Positions 24,109-31,076 of a stretch of DNA of 64,000 bases are shown piece by piece. A model generated the notes under the pieces. The model did no database searches and was not told the DNA's origin. It was given only the letters and a program-made list of their open reading frames with translations. Each line of letters begins with the position of its first letter. Within the stretch, counting starts at the first letter, position 1. The stretch is from Sphingobium lactosutens DS20 (GTDB taxonomy: Bacteria > Pseudomonadota > Alphaproteobacteria > Sphingomonadales > Sphingomonadaceae). The position numbers were made by a program, and so were the translations under genes. Where the stretch lies: the NCBI RefSeq assembly GCF_000445105.1, contig NZ_ATDP01000097.1:1-64000 (forward strand), given 5' to 3'.

Positions 24109-24372
24109 TCAGGATGAACGGGATTGGCTGGGCGGCATGTCGACTTCCATGCCGAGGTAGGCGCGGGCGAAGGCCAGGCGTCGGTGCTGCCACTGCGGCG
24201 GCACGTCGATGCGGGCGGCCGTGCGGGCGATCAGGTCCTCGATGGCGTCGCACAGCGCTTCGCTGCCCAGAGTGTGCGCCGTCCTGCGCATCTTGAGCTC
24301 CGCATCACCAAGCGGCGCGACATCCTTGCGCATGGAGCCGCAATGTCGGGCAACGGGACGCTTCCCGGTCAT
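24109..24372 (-). CDS. Small hypothetical protein after methyltransferase
   Basis: 87 residues from the ATG at 24370-24372, overlapping the methyltransferase stop (ATGA); the longer start at 24480 lies inside that gene. Helical, with SEALCDAIEDLIARTAARID and QWQHRRLAFARAYLGMEVD. No domain is recognised. Translational coupling to the helicase-methyltransferase suggests a partner or accessory, but there is no direct evidence. Confidence 0.65.
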   Translation of the reverse strand: MTGKRPVARHCGSMRKDVAPLGDAELKMRRTAHTLGSEALCDAIEDLIARTAARIDVPPQWQHRRLAFARAYLGMEVDMPPSQSRSS

Positions 24373-27038
24373 GCCGCCTTCTCCCGGCCGGCATCCTGCT
24401 CCATGTCGAGCAGGTCGAAGAGCGACGGGACGGCCATCTGATCCTCGGCTTCGCGCAGATAGGTGACGCTGTGCGCCCAATAATCGGGATTGAGCTCGCT
24501 GCCCGCGCCGCGGCGGCCGAGCAGGATCGCGCGCATGGGCACGGTGCCCAGGCCGCAGAAGGGATCATAGACCAGCTCGCCTTTGGCCGAATATCGCTCG
24601 ATCAGCCTGTCGACGATGTCGAACTGCAGGGGACAGACATGCTTTTCGCGGCCCTTCTGCACCTGCTCGGCATTGAGCGTGCGCATACGCACCACATCGT
24701 CCCAGACGTCGGGATGATGGCTGCCCGGGTCCAGCGCCATGAAGGTGCGGGGCAGTTTGCCGCGAGAATCATTGCCGGCGCGCGCCTCGATCGTCTCGCC
24801 AATCTCCCTGTGCGCCTTGAAGCTGTAGACCAGGTCGCGACTTTCCTCGCGGAACCGCTTGGCGAGCTTGCCCACGGCCATATGCGCGAACCGCTCTTCG
24901 ACCTCCCACAATTCGGGGATGGTGAGCGGGCGCGCGCCGCTGGAGCGCCAAAAGGCATGGGCGTCCAGCTGCCAGCGCGCCAGGCTGTAATCGTCGGCAT
25001 CCTTGGCAACCGGCCGGTCGGCATAGCCGCGGCTCCGGTCGCTCTGCGGCTTGCGCATCAACAGCACATATTCCGGGCTGCCCACGCCCATCTTCGTGCC
25101 GTCCTTCAGCATCTCGCTATAGGACAGGCGATAGGTCTGGTTGTTCTCGCGAACGACGTCGGTGACGACCGTGATCATGCCCATGAACTGGAAGCCGTGG
25201 CGCATATAATGCTCGATGCACTTGGCATGGAACGGGTTCACCGTCGGCACGCCTTCGCCCGTGACCGACCCGAACAGGATCCGGTCCTTCACATGGATGC
25301 AGGCCAGCCGGCCGGGCGCGAGTGCCCGGAACAGCGCGGGCGTCAGATAGTCCATCTGCGCGAAGAAATGCGCGTCATCGTCGGTATGGCCGAAGTCGTT
25401 ATAGCTCGGCGTATATTCATAGTGATTGCTGAAGGGGATCGATGTGACGATCAGGTCCAGCGACCCTTCCTCCAACCGCTGCGCTTCGGCGACGCAATCA
25501 TTATGCGCCAGCCGCCAATTGTCGCCAGCCGCTTCCCGACGGTCGACGCCGATGGAGCGCTTCACATTCTCTGCCGCCGCCGCGTGGTTGAGGCCATAGC
25601 GCCGGATCAGGTCGGACATGGTGGCGCGGAATTCGTCATCGCGCGCCCACTTTTCCTGCAACTCGCGCACGACCTCCGTTTCCGTCTCGGCATGGATGAT
25701 GTCGATTTCGACGGGATGCGACTGGCCAAAGCGCTGCACGCGGTGGATCGCCTGGATGAAATCGCGGAACTTGAAGCCGACCCCGGCGAAGATCGCGCGG
25801 TGACAATGGCGTTGCAGGTTGACGCCGCCGCCCAGCATGATCGGCTTTGCCCCGATCAGCGGCAGCACGCCATCTGCGAACCGGCCGACAATATCCTCCC
25901 GCACGTCCAGCTTCTGCGTGCCATAGACCGTCTCGCAGGCGGGCAGGGCAGCCTCGATCGCCCGGCGCTCATCCTCCAGATCGTGCCAGATGATGAAATG
26001 ATCGTGCGGCGCGGCGGCGACGATCTCGGCGGCCTTGCCGATCCGGCTGGCGAGCGTCCGCCGCTTTTCGCGCGATGCCTGCACGACGCCCATGGCGGTG
26101 TCGCGCATCAGGCGGCCCTGACCGTTGCTTTCCGGCTCCGCGTCCGCGATGTCCGCTTCCACGCAGTGCCAGCGCACCGTGATCGGTGGCAGGTCATAGC
26201 CTTCATCGGAAAAGCCCAGGTCGCTCGGGCGCTGGATGCACACCGACCAGCTGTTCACCCAGGTCCAGAATTCATCGACCTTGTGCGGATATAGCGTCAG
26301 GTCGCCCGCCTTCTCGCTGTTGCGCTGGAAAAAGCGGGTGAGCGCCTGGCCAGTGTCCATGATGCCCAGAAACCCGGCATAATGGATCATCTCCTTGTAC
26401 CGGTTCGGCGCGGGCGTGGCGGTCGCGACGAAGCGATAGGGCACGCCCTCGAACAGGGGCAGGAACTCCTGATAGGTCTTCGACCCGTAGGACCGCAGCA
26501 CGTCCGCCTCGTCCAGGCTGGCGAAGCCGAACCGGCTGCCGTCGATCTTGCCTTCGCGAACGCTCTCGTAATTGGTCAGGATGATCGGACGGCCGCGCGG
26601 CTGGCAGCGCTTGGCGGCGTCGGCCAGGATCGCTTCGATCTCGGCATCTGACTGCGCGAAGGCGACCGGGATATCCAGCAGCGCCGCATCGTTGAAAAAT
26701 TCGCGCCGCACATTGAGCGGCAGCACGATGATGCCCCAGCAATTCGCCTTGGCGCAGATCAGCGACCCGATCAGCAATTGCTGCATCGTCTTGTGCAGGC
26801 CGAAGCTCTCGAACAGCCCGCGCCGGCCCCCTTCCACCGCCCAGCGGACGATATGGCGGACATGCTCCTTCATCGGCCGGCCGTCGGTCAAATGCGTCGG
26901 CACCTCGTCCAGGTCGCACGGGAAGCCGGCTGGCTGCGCCAGCGGGATCTTCGCCTCCAGAAAGGCGCGGTAATCAGGGTGCAGGTCATCGTTCGCGGAA
27001 CCGGCTTCAACCGGCGCCGCGTCAATCGCGCTGTTCAT
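24369..27038 (-). CDS. Helicase-adenine/cytosine N-methyltransferase fusion protein
   Basis: 889 residues, two enzymatic halves. The N-terminal part is an SF2 helicase: FGLHKT (79-84) stands where Walker A (GxGKT) is expected, LDEADVLRS carries the DEAD box (176-179), TATP is at 206-209 and the arginine motif AIHRVQRFGQ at 430-439. The C-terminal part is a DNA N-methyltransferase: TSIPF (532-536) as catalytic motif IV, then DPFCGLGT (825-832) as the SAM-binding motif. Motif IV before motif I, with about 290 residues between, is the beta-class order. No nuclease is fused. It resembles in layout the helicase-methylase DarB of phage P1, which protects phage DNA from restriction; that role is inference here. 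ATG has AGGAG upstream. Confidence 0.88.
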   Translation of the reverse strand: MNSAIDAAPVEAGSANDDLHPDYRAFLEAKIPLAQPAGFPCDLDEVPTHLTDGRPMKEHVRHIVRWAVEGGRRGLFESFGLHKTMQQLLIGSLICAKANCWGIIVLPLNVRREFFNDAALLDIPVAFAQSDAEIEAILADAAKRCQPRGRPIILTNYESVREGKIDGSRFGFASLDEADVLRSYGSKTYQEFLPLFEGVPYRFVATATPAPNRYKEMIHYAGFLGIMDTGQALTRFFQRNSEKAGDLTLYPHKVDEFWTWVNSWSVCIQRPSDLGFSDEGYDLPPITVRWHCVEADIADAEPESNGQGRLMRDTAMGVVQASREKRRTLASRIGKAAEIVAAAPHDHFIIWHDLEDERRAIEAALPACETVYGTQKLDVREDIVGRFADGVLPLIGAKPIMLGGGVNLQRHCHRAIFAGVGFKFRDFIQAIHRVQRFGQSHPVEIDIIHAETETEVVRELQEKWARDDEFRATMSDLIRRYGLNHAAAAENVKRSIGVDRREAAGDNWRLAHNDCVAEAQRLEEGSLDLIVTSIPFSNHYEYTPSYNDFGHTDDDAHFFAQMDYLTPALFRALAPGRLACIHVKDRILFGSVTGEGVPTVNPFHAKCIEHYMRHGFQFMGMITVVTDVVRENNQTYRLSYSEMLKDGTKMGVGSPEYVLLMRKPQSDRSRGYADRPVAKDADDYSLARWQLDAHAFWRSSGARPLTIPELWEVEERFAHMAVGKLAKRFREESRDLVYSFKAHREIGETIEARAGNDSRGKLPRTFMALDPGSHHPDVWDDVVRMRTLNAEQVQKGREKHVCPLQFDIVDRLIERYSAKGELVYDPFCGLGTVPMRAILLGRRGAGSELNPDYWAHSVTYLREAEDQMAVPSLFDLLDMEQDAGREKAA

Positions 27039-27077
27039 GGTTTCACTCCTGGGCCGCCCGGCCCGCTCGGGTCTGTG

Positions 27078-27593
27078 TCAGCCGTCCTTCAGCCGTACTT
27101 CGTTGCGCCGCCGCTCCAGCATGGACGCGGCGTTGATGATGGTGTCGATGGCGCCCGACGTATGCAGCTTGCGCACATCGTCGTCGCAGCAAACATTGTC
27201 GCCAAGCAGCGTGATCAGCAGCGGCAGCGCCTGCGCGATGGCCACGGGGATATGTGAGACATTGCCGCAGCAGATCGCGTCAGCAGGCACCGCCTTCGCG
27301 CCGATCAGCGCCATGATGGTATTCAGCGCCTCGGGGCCGAACGCCTTGCCGATCGACAGCATGGAGACGGCGCTCATGTCGCCCTTCTTGTTGCGAGCGT
27401 TACCGATGCTCGCGGCGCTGTTCCCGATCAGTTCGGCCATGTCCTGGTCGGTCAGGCCTTCGGGCGCGGCCAGCCCGCTGATCGTCTGGCTCACCGCTTC
27501 GCGATAAGAACTTTGGGTAAGCCGGGGCAACTTGCCCAACCCGCTGGGCGCGCCTGCGCGTAGACCGGCATCATGATCACAGCATCCAGCCAT
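27078..27593 (-). CDS. HTH-like early phage regulator
   Basis: 171 residues from the ATG at 27591-27593 that overlaps the preceding stop (TGATG). The segment LTDQDMAELIGNSAASIGNA followed by ARNKKGDMSAVSMLSIGKAF reads as a helix-turn-helix with Cro/C1-like spacing. The rest contains several Cys (AICCGN, NVCCDDD) that could bind metal. It is the second gene of the leftward early operon, a position of CII-like or other early regulators. The exact family is not recognised. Confidence 0.68.
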   Translation of the reverse strand: MAGCCDHDAGLRAGAPSGLGKLPRLTQSSYREAVSQTISGLAAPEGLTDQDMAELIGNSAASIGNARNKKGDMSAVSMLSIGKAFGPEALNTIMALIGAKAVPADAICCGNVSHIPVAIAQALPLLITLLGDNVCCDDDVRKLHTSGAIDTIINAASMLERRRNEVRLKDG

Positions 27594-27898
27594 CACGCCG
27601 CATCCTTCTGGGCATTGGGGCAATCACGCTCACCGCAGGCGCGGATCGTCGCATCCTCCAGCCGCAGGTCGCAGATGGTGCAGAGGGCGGGGGTTGTATC
27701 CTCTGGCGGTAGAAAGTCGGTCCAAGCCACCGATCCGCCCCGTCGGGCGGCGGCATCAATGATGCGCTGCCAATAGCGAGGCGGGATATTTTCCCGGTTG
27801 CGCCACTGACGGACTAGCACGCCGCTCTCGCCGATATCGGCCGCGAGCGCCTCTGCATTGCCATCCCAGACGGAATAGATCGATGACAGGTGAGACAT
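27593..27898 (-). CDS. Cro-like repressor, first gene of leftward operon
   Basis: 101 residues from ATG 27896-27898 (MSHLSSIYSVWDG). NAEALAADIGESGVLVRQWR is a helix-turn-helix of the YdaS/Cro type. The C-terminal half has a zinc-ribbon-like Cys set (CTICD, then ACGERDC). An upstream in-frame ATG at 27911-27913 lies inside the promoter -10 region and cannot be used if the promoter is right. The promoter predicts transcription starting at or within a base or two of the ATG, so the message is probably leaderless. It should oppose the divergent S24 repressor. Confidence 0.8.
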   Translation of the reverse strand: MSHLSSIYSVWDGNAEALAADIGESGVLVRQWRNRENIPPRYWQRIIDAAARRGGSVAWTDFLPPEDTTPALCTICDLRLEDATIRACGERDCPNAQKDAA

Positions 27899-27904
27899 GC
27901 CAGG

Positions 27905-27923
27905 ACGATACATGCCGTATCGT
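27905..27923. promoter_or_regulatory. Repressor operator O1, perfect inverted repeat
   Basis: ACGATAC-ATGCC-GTATCGT, a perfect 7-bp inverted repeat with 5-bp spacer. It covers the -10 box of the leftward promoter. The same 19-bp design recurs at 27929, 29420 and 29444. Confidence 0.85.
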
Positions 27924-27932
27924 TAAAGTCAA
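27905..27932 (-). promoter_or_regulatory. Leftward lytic promoter, sigma70-type
   Basis: On the minus strand TTGACT (27927-27932) is followed after 16 bases by TATCGT (27905-27910). The expected start point, about seven bases on, coincides with the ATG of the Cro-like gene. Both boxes are contained in operator repeats, so repressor binding would block polymerase. Confidence 0.75.
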
Positions 27933-27947
27933 TACCCAACGTATCGC
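27929..27947. promoter_or_regulatory. Repressor operator O2, imperfect copy
   Basis: TCAATAC-CCAAC-GTATCGC: five of seven arm positions pair, with the same 5-bp spacer as O1. Its centre lies 24 bp from O1, and it overlaps the -35 box of the leftward promoter. Placed between the Cro-like gene and the divergent repressor gene, it could also control the repressor's own transcription. Confidence 0.7.
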
Positions 27948-27969
27948 CACGCGATGTATTGGTGACGGC

Positions 27970-28638
27970 ATGTCATCCGAACCAGCGGCGCGTTTGAGGC
28001 GTGCGAGAATTGATGCCGGCTACCAGAGCGCGCAGGCGGCGGCAGATGCCTTCGGCTGGTCCATCGCGGCCTATCGCCATCATGAGAACGGCACCCGCGG
28101 TTTCGATTTTGCGACGGCCCAGCGCTACGGCAAGGCATTCAAGGTTCAGGCCGCATGGCTAATGGGCGAAGGTTCAATGGCGAGCGCCCCGGACGTGCCT
28201 GCCACGATCAGTTCGGCAGACGGCGACGGCACCATATCGCTCAAGCGCATCAATTTAGGCTTTGCCATGGGTGATGGCACGAACCTGGACGATTATGTCG
28301 AGGAAGGCACGATCGATTTCGACGCCAACCTCCTGCGCCTGATCAGCCCGTCCCCAGCACACCGCCTGGTCGTCGCCGATGGGGTAGGGGACAGCATGCA
28401 ACCGACCCTGCTCGACAGCGACATGATCGTCATCGACACAATGCAGAACCAGCTCAACAAGTGGGATCGCATCTGGGCGATGAGCTTGCAGGGCGGCGGC
28501 GCGGTCAAGCGCGTCGGACCGGCCGAGAAAGGCAAGGTGGAAATTATTTCCGATAATCCGGCGATCCCGAACCGGACTGTCGCTTTGGAGGATGTACGGA
28601 TTATTGGAAGGGTTGTATGGTCCGGGCGCAGGCATTGA
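27970..28638 (+). CDS. S24 (LexA/CI-like) phage repressor
   Basis: 222 residues from the ATG at 27970-27972, with GGTGA eight bases upstream. Residues about 8-62 are a helix-turn-helix (SAQAAADAFGWSIAAYRHHE). The C-terminal domain is S24 peptidase-like: VGDSMQPTLLDSDMIVID with the Ser at about 142 and AVKRVG with the Lys at about 180 form the autocleavage dyad. No clear Ala-Gly or Cys-Gly cleavage bond is obvious in the linker. It is divergent from the Cro-like gene across the operators and should maintain lysogeny and respond to RecA. Two genes follow without a gap. Confidence 0.92.
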   Translation: MSSEPAARLRRARIDAGYQSAQAAADAFGWSIAAYRHHENGTRGFDFATAQRYGKAFKVQAAWLMGEGSMASAPDVPATISSADGDGTISLKRINLGFAMGDGTNLDDYVEEGTIDFDANLLRLISPSPAHRLVVADGVGDSMQPTLLDSDMIVIDTMQNQLNKWDRIWAMSLQGGGAVKRVGPAEKGKVEIISDNPAIPNRTVALEDVRIIGRVVWSGRRH

Positions 28639-29027
28639 AGCTATCATGGATCGCGATGCTCGCGCTGGCGGGCTGTTCGGACATGACGAAAGAGCGCGAC
28701 GATTTGCGTCGCGAGGTCGCTGAGCTTCAAAACAAAGTGAAGCTGGAACAAGCGAAACTCGATGTCCTTGTAGAAGCCAATCGGCTGCGTCGCCAGCAAA
28801 TTGACGAACCAATCGAAGCCGTAGAACCATCATCGACTCCGCCAACGAAGGTGCGAAGCGTGGCAATGTGCTATAAGGACTATTGTCCGTGCGAAGGCGA
28901 TCAGCAAGGGATGGATACTGTTCTTTGCGATCAACTGGAGGCGGGCGTCGACGTTGATGTACGCATGATGATAGCAGGCCGTGGCAATCGAGAGGTCAGG
29001 CGTCAGCTAGAAACCGGAGATTACTGA
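28617..29027 (+). CDS. Lipoprotein with coiled coil, co-expressed with repressor
   Basis: 136 residues. The N-terminus (ALKLSWIAMLALAGCSD) is a lipoprotein signal with lipobox ALAGC. Residues 23-60 form a charged coiled coil (TKERDDLRREVAELQNKVKL). The C-terminal part has several Cys (MCYKDYCPCEGD) and no known domain. It begins inside the last 22 bases of the repressor gene, with GGAAGG upstream, so it is probably made in the lysogen. Superinfection exclusion at the envelope is the natural guess, as many prophage lipoproteins do this. The DNA is more AT-rich than the late genes. Confidence 0.8.
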   Translation: MVRAQALKLSWIAMLALAGCSDMTKERDDLRREVAELQNKVKLEQAKLDVLVEANRLRRQQIDEPIEAVEPSSTPPTKVRSVAMCYKDYCPCEGDQQGMDTVLCDQLEAGVDVDVRMMIAGRGNREVRRQLETGDY

Positions 29028-29030
29028 CCT

Positions 29031-29420
29031 TTGGGACAACTCTCCCTTATCATCGTCGGCGCTGACCATCCGAACAAGGATAAGTCGAACCGCCGATCGG
29101 AAATCCTCTGGTCGCACCCCGGGGAGGAGGTGCATCTTGCTCCCGAACCAAAGAACCCCGTTGATCCCCAGGCGGTTGCCGTATTCAGCGCGCGCGGCGT
29201 GCAAATCGGGTATGTTCGTGGTGAGCAGTGCCAGCTGATCCGCAGCTACCTCTCCCGTGACCGCATAACAGGCGCGATCTTTCAGGATCGGCACGACAAG
29301 GGGGCGGTTATACGTCTAGCCCTCGATGGAGATGCGCCGACATTGCCCGACCTGCCTCCCGAATCGGCCGCCGAGGGGCAGGATGGGTTTTACCCTGATC
29401 CTGAATATGACGACTTCTAG
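29031..29420 (+). CDS. HIRAN-domain protein in the immunity operon
   Basis: 129 residues from a TTG (29031-29033), three bases after the previous stop. Residues about 5-90 fit the HIRAN domain: VHLAPEPKNPVDPQAVAVFS, then ARGVQIGYVRGEQCQLI. HIRAN domains bind DNA ends or stalled forks and occur in HLTF helicases and as stand-alone bacterial and phage proteins. The acidic tail (EYDDF) is short. Placed third in the repressor operon and just before the rightward operators, it is likely expressed in lysogens. Its role is unknown; a defence or DNA-processing function is inference. Confidence 0.8.
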   Translation: MGQLSLIIVGADHPNKDKSNRRSEILWSHPGEEVHLAPEPKNPVDPQAVAVFSARGVQIGYVRGEQCQLIRSYLSRDRITGAIFQDRHDKGAVIRLALDGDAPTLPDLPPESAAEGQDGFYPDPEYDDF

Positions 29421-29438
29421 CGATACGATACGTATTGA
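29420..29438. promoter_or_regulatory. Repressor operator O3
   Basis: GCGATAC-GATAC-GTATTGA: an imperfect copy of the O1 design (five of seven arm positions pair) with the same 5-bp spacer. It overlaps the -35 box of the rightward promoter. Its centre is 24 bp from the next copy. Confidence 0.7.
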
Positions 29439-29462
29439 CATGAACGATACATAGAGTATTGT
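29435..29462 (+). promoter_or_regulatory. Rightward prophage promoter, sigma70-type
   Basis: TTGACA (29435-29440) is a perfect -35 box, followed after 16 bases by TATTGT (29457-29462). The architecture (same spacing, same operators over each box) mirrors the leftward promoter. Transcription should begin near 29469 and drive the operon from 29523 through the integrase. Confidence 0.8.
29444..29462. promoter_or_regulatory. Repressor operator O4
   Basis: ACGATAC-ATAGA-GTATTGT: identical to O1 in the left arm and one mismatch in the right arm, same 5-bp spacer. It covers the -10 box of the rightward promoter. With O3 it repeats the 24-bp pair seen at the leftward promoter. Confidence 0.82.
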
Positions 29463-29489
29463 CTCTCCATCGCCTGATCACCCGCGCAT

Positions 29490-29516
29490 CCCGCCGGGTC
29501 GCAAGACGGCGGGGAG
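29490..29516 (+). promoter_or_regulatory. Leader hairpin abutting the ribosome site
   Basis: In the leader, CCCGCC (29490-29495) pairs with GGCGGG (29508-29513). GTC (29498-29500) pairs with GAC (29505-29507) across a GCAA loop, a GNRA tetraloop, with a two-base bulge. The GGGGAG ribosome site at 29511-29516 is partly inside the stem. The hairpin could limit translation of the first gene. It may also be chance in GC-rich DNA. Confidence 0.5.
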
Positions 29517-29522
29517 ATCAAC

Positions 29523-29807
29523 ATGCGTGTCCCGCACTACACCGTGGGCTCGGCCGCTGCGCTGACGCTGTCCAGGTTGGAGCATTTGCGCCGCCGCGAA
29601 AGCCCGCTGAGCGTCGATGACCTGATCAAGATTGCGCGCTTCAACGCTGGTGAGGCGCATGCGCTGTTCGCCACCGATCCGGCGACCGCCCGCGACTTTC
29701 TGCTGAACGGCGCCAGCCGCATGATCCGTGCAGCCGAACAGCTGGAGCAGGACGTCGCCGCCGCCCACCGCCCGGCCGCCGTCATGCCGTTGAGGGCCGT
29801 ATCGTGA
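29523..29807 (+). CDS. First gene of rightward prophage operon, unknown
   Basis: 94 residues, mostly helical and soluble (ALTLSRLEHLRRRESPLSVD, then LLNGASRMIRAAEQLEQDVA). It has GGGGAG seven bases before the ATG. No known domain. As the first gene behind the repressor-controlled promoter it is expected early in induction, together with the genes that overlap its end (GTGA). Confidence 0.7.
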   Translation: MRVPHYTVGSAAALTLSRLEHLRRRESPLSVDDLIKIARFNAGEAHALFATDPATARDFLLNGASRMIRAAEQLEQDVAAAHRPAAVMPLRAVS

Positions 29808-29953
29808 GCGCCGCCCTCTACTTCGCCGCCAAGGCACTGATCACGTTTGCGGGCCTGTCCTCGCTCGCGCTGATCGTGCGCGAATTCCAGCGCTACGCCG
29901 ACAAGATGATCGCCGCGCTGCTGATGGAGGGCCGCGATGCAGCCGAACGCTGA
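29804..29953 (+). CDS. Small single-pass membrane peptide
   Basis: 49 residues from a GTG that overlaps the previous stop (GTGA). Residues about 5-25 are hydrophobic (ALYFAAKALITFAGLSSLAL), followed by a charged amphipathic tail (REFQRYADKMIAALLMEGRD). It overlaps the next small gene by 17 bases. Its size and membrane segment recall phage inner-membrane peptides such as exclusion or holin-like proteins, but neither role is supported further. Confidence 0.55.
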   Translation: MSAALYFAAKALITFAGLSSLALIVREFQRYADKMIAALLMEGRDAAER

Positions 29954-30089
29954 TCCCCCGCGCTTCGACATGCACCCGCTCGCCTTTGGCACGCTGTGCC
30001 TGATCGGCGCGGCGCTCTGGCTCGGCGGCTTCAAGCTGCTGACGGCCGCCTGCCGCGCGACCTCTGGCCTGTGGGGGCTTGGGCAATGA
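29937..30089 (+). CDS. Second small membrane peptide
   Basis: 50 residues starting MQPNADPPRFDMHPLAFGTL. Residues about 15-40 are hydrophobic (LCLIGAALWLGGFKLLTAA), one membrane segment. The ATG lies inside the previous gene and the stop overlaps the next start (ATGA). Together with the preceding peptide it forms an unusual pair of tiny overlapping membrane genes. The function is unknown. Confidence 0.5.
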   Translation: MQPNADPPRFDMHPLAFGTLCLIGAALWLGGFKLLTAACRATSGLWGLGQ

Positions 30090-30445
30090 GTGCGGAAATC
30101 AATGTAGCCGCCGTGTTCGCGCTCAAGGCGATGTGGCGCAGCGACACCTATATGTCGAAGCTGCTGCCTCTTGAAGGCAAGCTCCGGGCGATCGAAGCGG
30201 CCAAGGCCGGCGCGACGCCGACAGAGGCGATGTATTTCGGCCAGGGCTATCGCCTACCGACTGGATGGCAGTGGAGCGACGTCGCGCGCCATCGGGCCAG
30301 ATACGGGACAGCCTCTCACCTTGTCCCGGTCAGGCAGGCAAGCGGCGTAGTGGGATGGGGCGTGCCGATCATCGAGGGCAAGTTTCTCCAGCGCCCACGT
30401 GACATTTTCGGCAACATCCTTTGGCCGGAGGGAACGGCGCAATGA
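30086..30445 (+). CDS. Hypothetical phage protein
   Basis: 119 residues from an ATG overlapping the previous stop (ATGA). The N-terminal half is helical (AAVFALKAMWRSDTYMSKLL, then LRAIEAAKAGATPTEAMYFG) and the C-terminal half is beta-rich. No domain recognised. It is translationally coupled at both ends to its neighbours. Confidence 0.65.
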   Translation: MSAEINVAAVFALKAMWRSDTYMSKLLPLEGKLRAIEAAKAGATPTEAMYFGQGYRLPTGWQWSDVARHRARYGTASHLVPVRQASGVVGWGVPIIEGKFLQRPRDIFGNILWPEGTAQ

Positions 30446-30726
30446 TCAACATGCCCGCCACCGCCTTCTGCCGCTATCTGCGCGCCCGCGCGGCTGCATC
30501 GCATTCCCCACTGCCTGACCGCGCCGTCAACCCCCTGGCGGCGCGCCAGGCAGGAGCCTCGGGCGACCCTGAACCCCTCTCCCCTGGGTCGCCATCCCTC
30601 CCGCGCGGGTCGGCCGTCGAGGCCGGTCGATCCGCCATGCAATCCGATCCGGGCGACGAATGCGGCTGCCCGTCCTGCCAAAGCGACTGCGCCGGCATCG
30701 CGCCGTGCGAATGTGCCATCTCATGA
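30442..30726 (+). CDS. Cys-rich hypothetical protein
   Basis: 94 residues from the ATG at 30442-30444 that overlaps the previous stop (ATGA). The middle is low complexity (Pro, Ser, Gly, Ala), and the C-terminus has five Cys (CGCPSCQSDCAGIAPCEC), a possible metal-binding knuckle. The function is unknown. The next gene starts inside its last codons. Confidence 0.55.
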   Translation: MINMPATAFCRYLRARAAASHSPLPDRAVNPLAARQAGASGDPEPLSPGSPSLPRGSAVEAGRSAMQSDPGDECGCPSCQSDCAGIAPCECAIS

Positions 30727-31076
30727 CCGGTCCAGCGGACATCACATCTGCGCTGCGCCGCGCGCGCCTGCCTGTCGGCAACGAATCGGCCCTGCAGGAA
30801 GCCCTCGGCCGGGCACTGGAGCGGGCAGGCGTGGCCTTCGAGCGGGAGGTGCGCATCAGTGCGGCCGATCGCATCGATTTTCTCGCGGCCGGGGGCATCG
30901 GGATAGAGGCGAAGGCACGATATCCGCGCCGCGCCATCTATCGCCAATTAGAACGCTACGCCCAGCAGGACGCCATCACGTCGCTGATCCTCGTCACCGG
31001 CACCGCCATCGGTTTGCCAGCGCAGATCAACGGCAAGCCGATCTATCACGTCTCCATTGGAAGGGCTTCGCTTTGA
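30723..31076 (+). CDS. PD-(D/E)XK nuclease-like protein
   Basis: 117 residues from the ATG at 30723-30725 overlapping the previous stop. The core QEALGRALERAGVAFEREVR, then ISAADRIDFLAAGGIGIEAK fits a restriction-nuclease fold: Glu in the first helix, the R-I-D-F Asp and the E-A-K pair (D...ExK). The following helix and strand (AIYRQLERYAQQDAITSLIL) complete the fold. Its stop overlaps the TTG start of a SNF2-like helicase (TTGA), so the two are probably partners. The fold is inferred from pattern only. Confidence 0.72.
   Translation: MTGPADITSALRRARLPVGNESALQEALGRALERAGVAFEREVRISAADRIDFLAAGGIGIEAKARYPRRAIYRQLERYAQQDAITSLILVTGTAIGLPAQINGKPIYHVSIGRASL

Noticed and set aside
24471-26294. 607-residue plus-strand frame opposite the helicase-methyltransferase
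   Set aside because: Antisense frame of a gene with clear enzymatic motifs; low-complexity composition, no ribosome site and no recognisable domain.
27899-29522. CRISPR-like array from the repeated ACGATAC sequences
   Set aside because: Only four copies, in two pairs overlapping promoter boxes; they are palindromic operators, not evenly spaced direct repeats with unique spacers.
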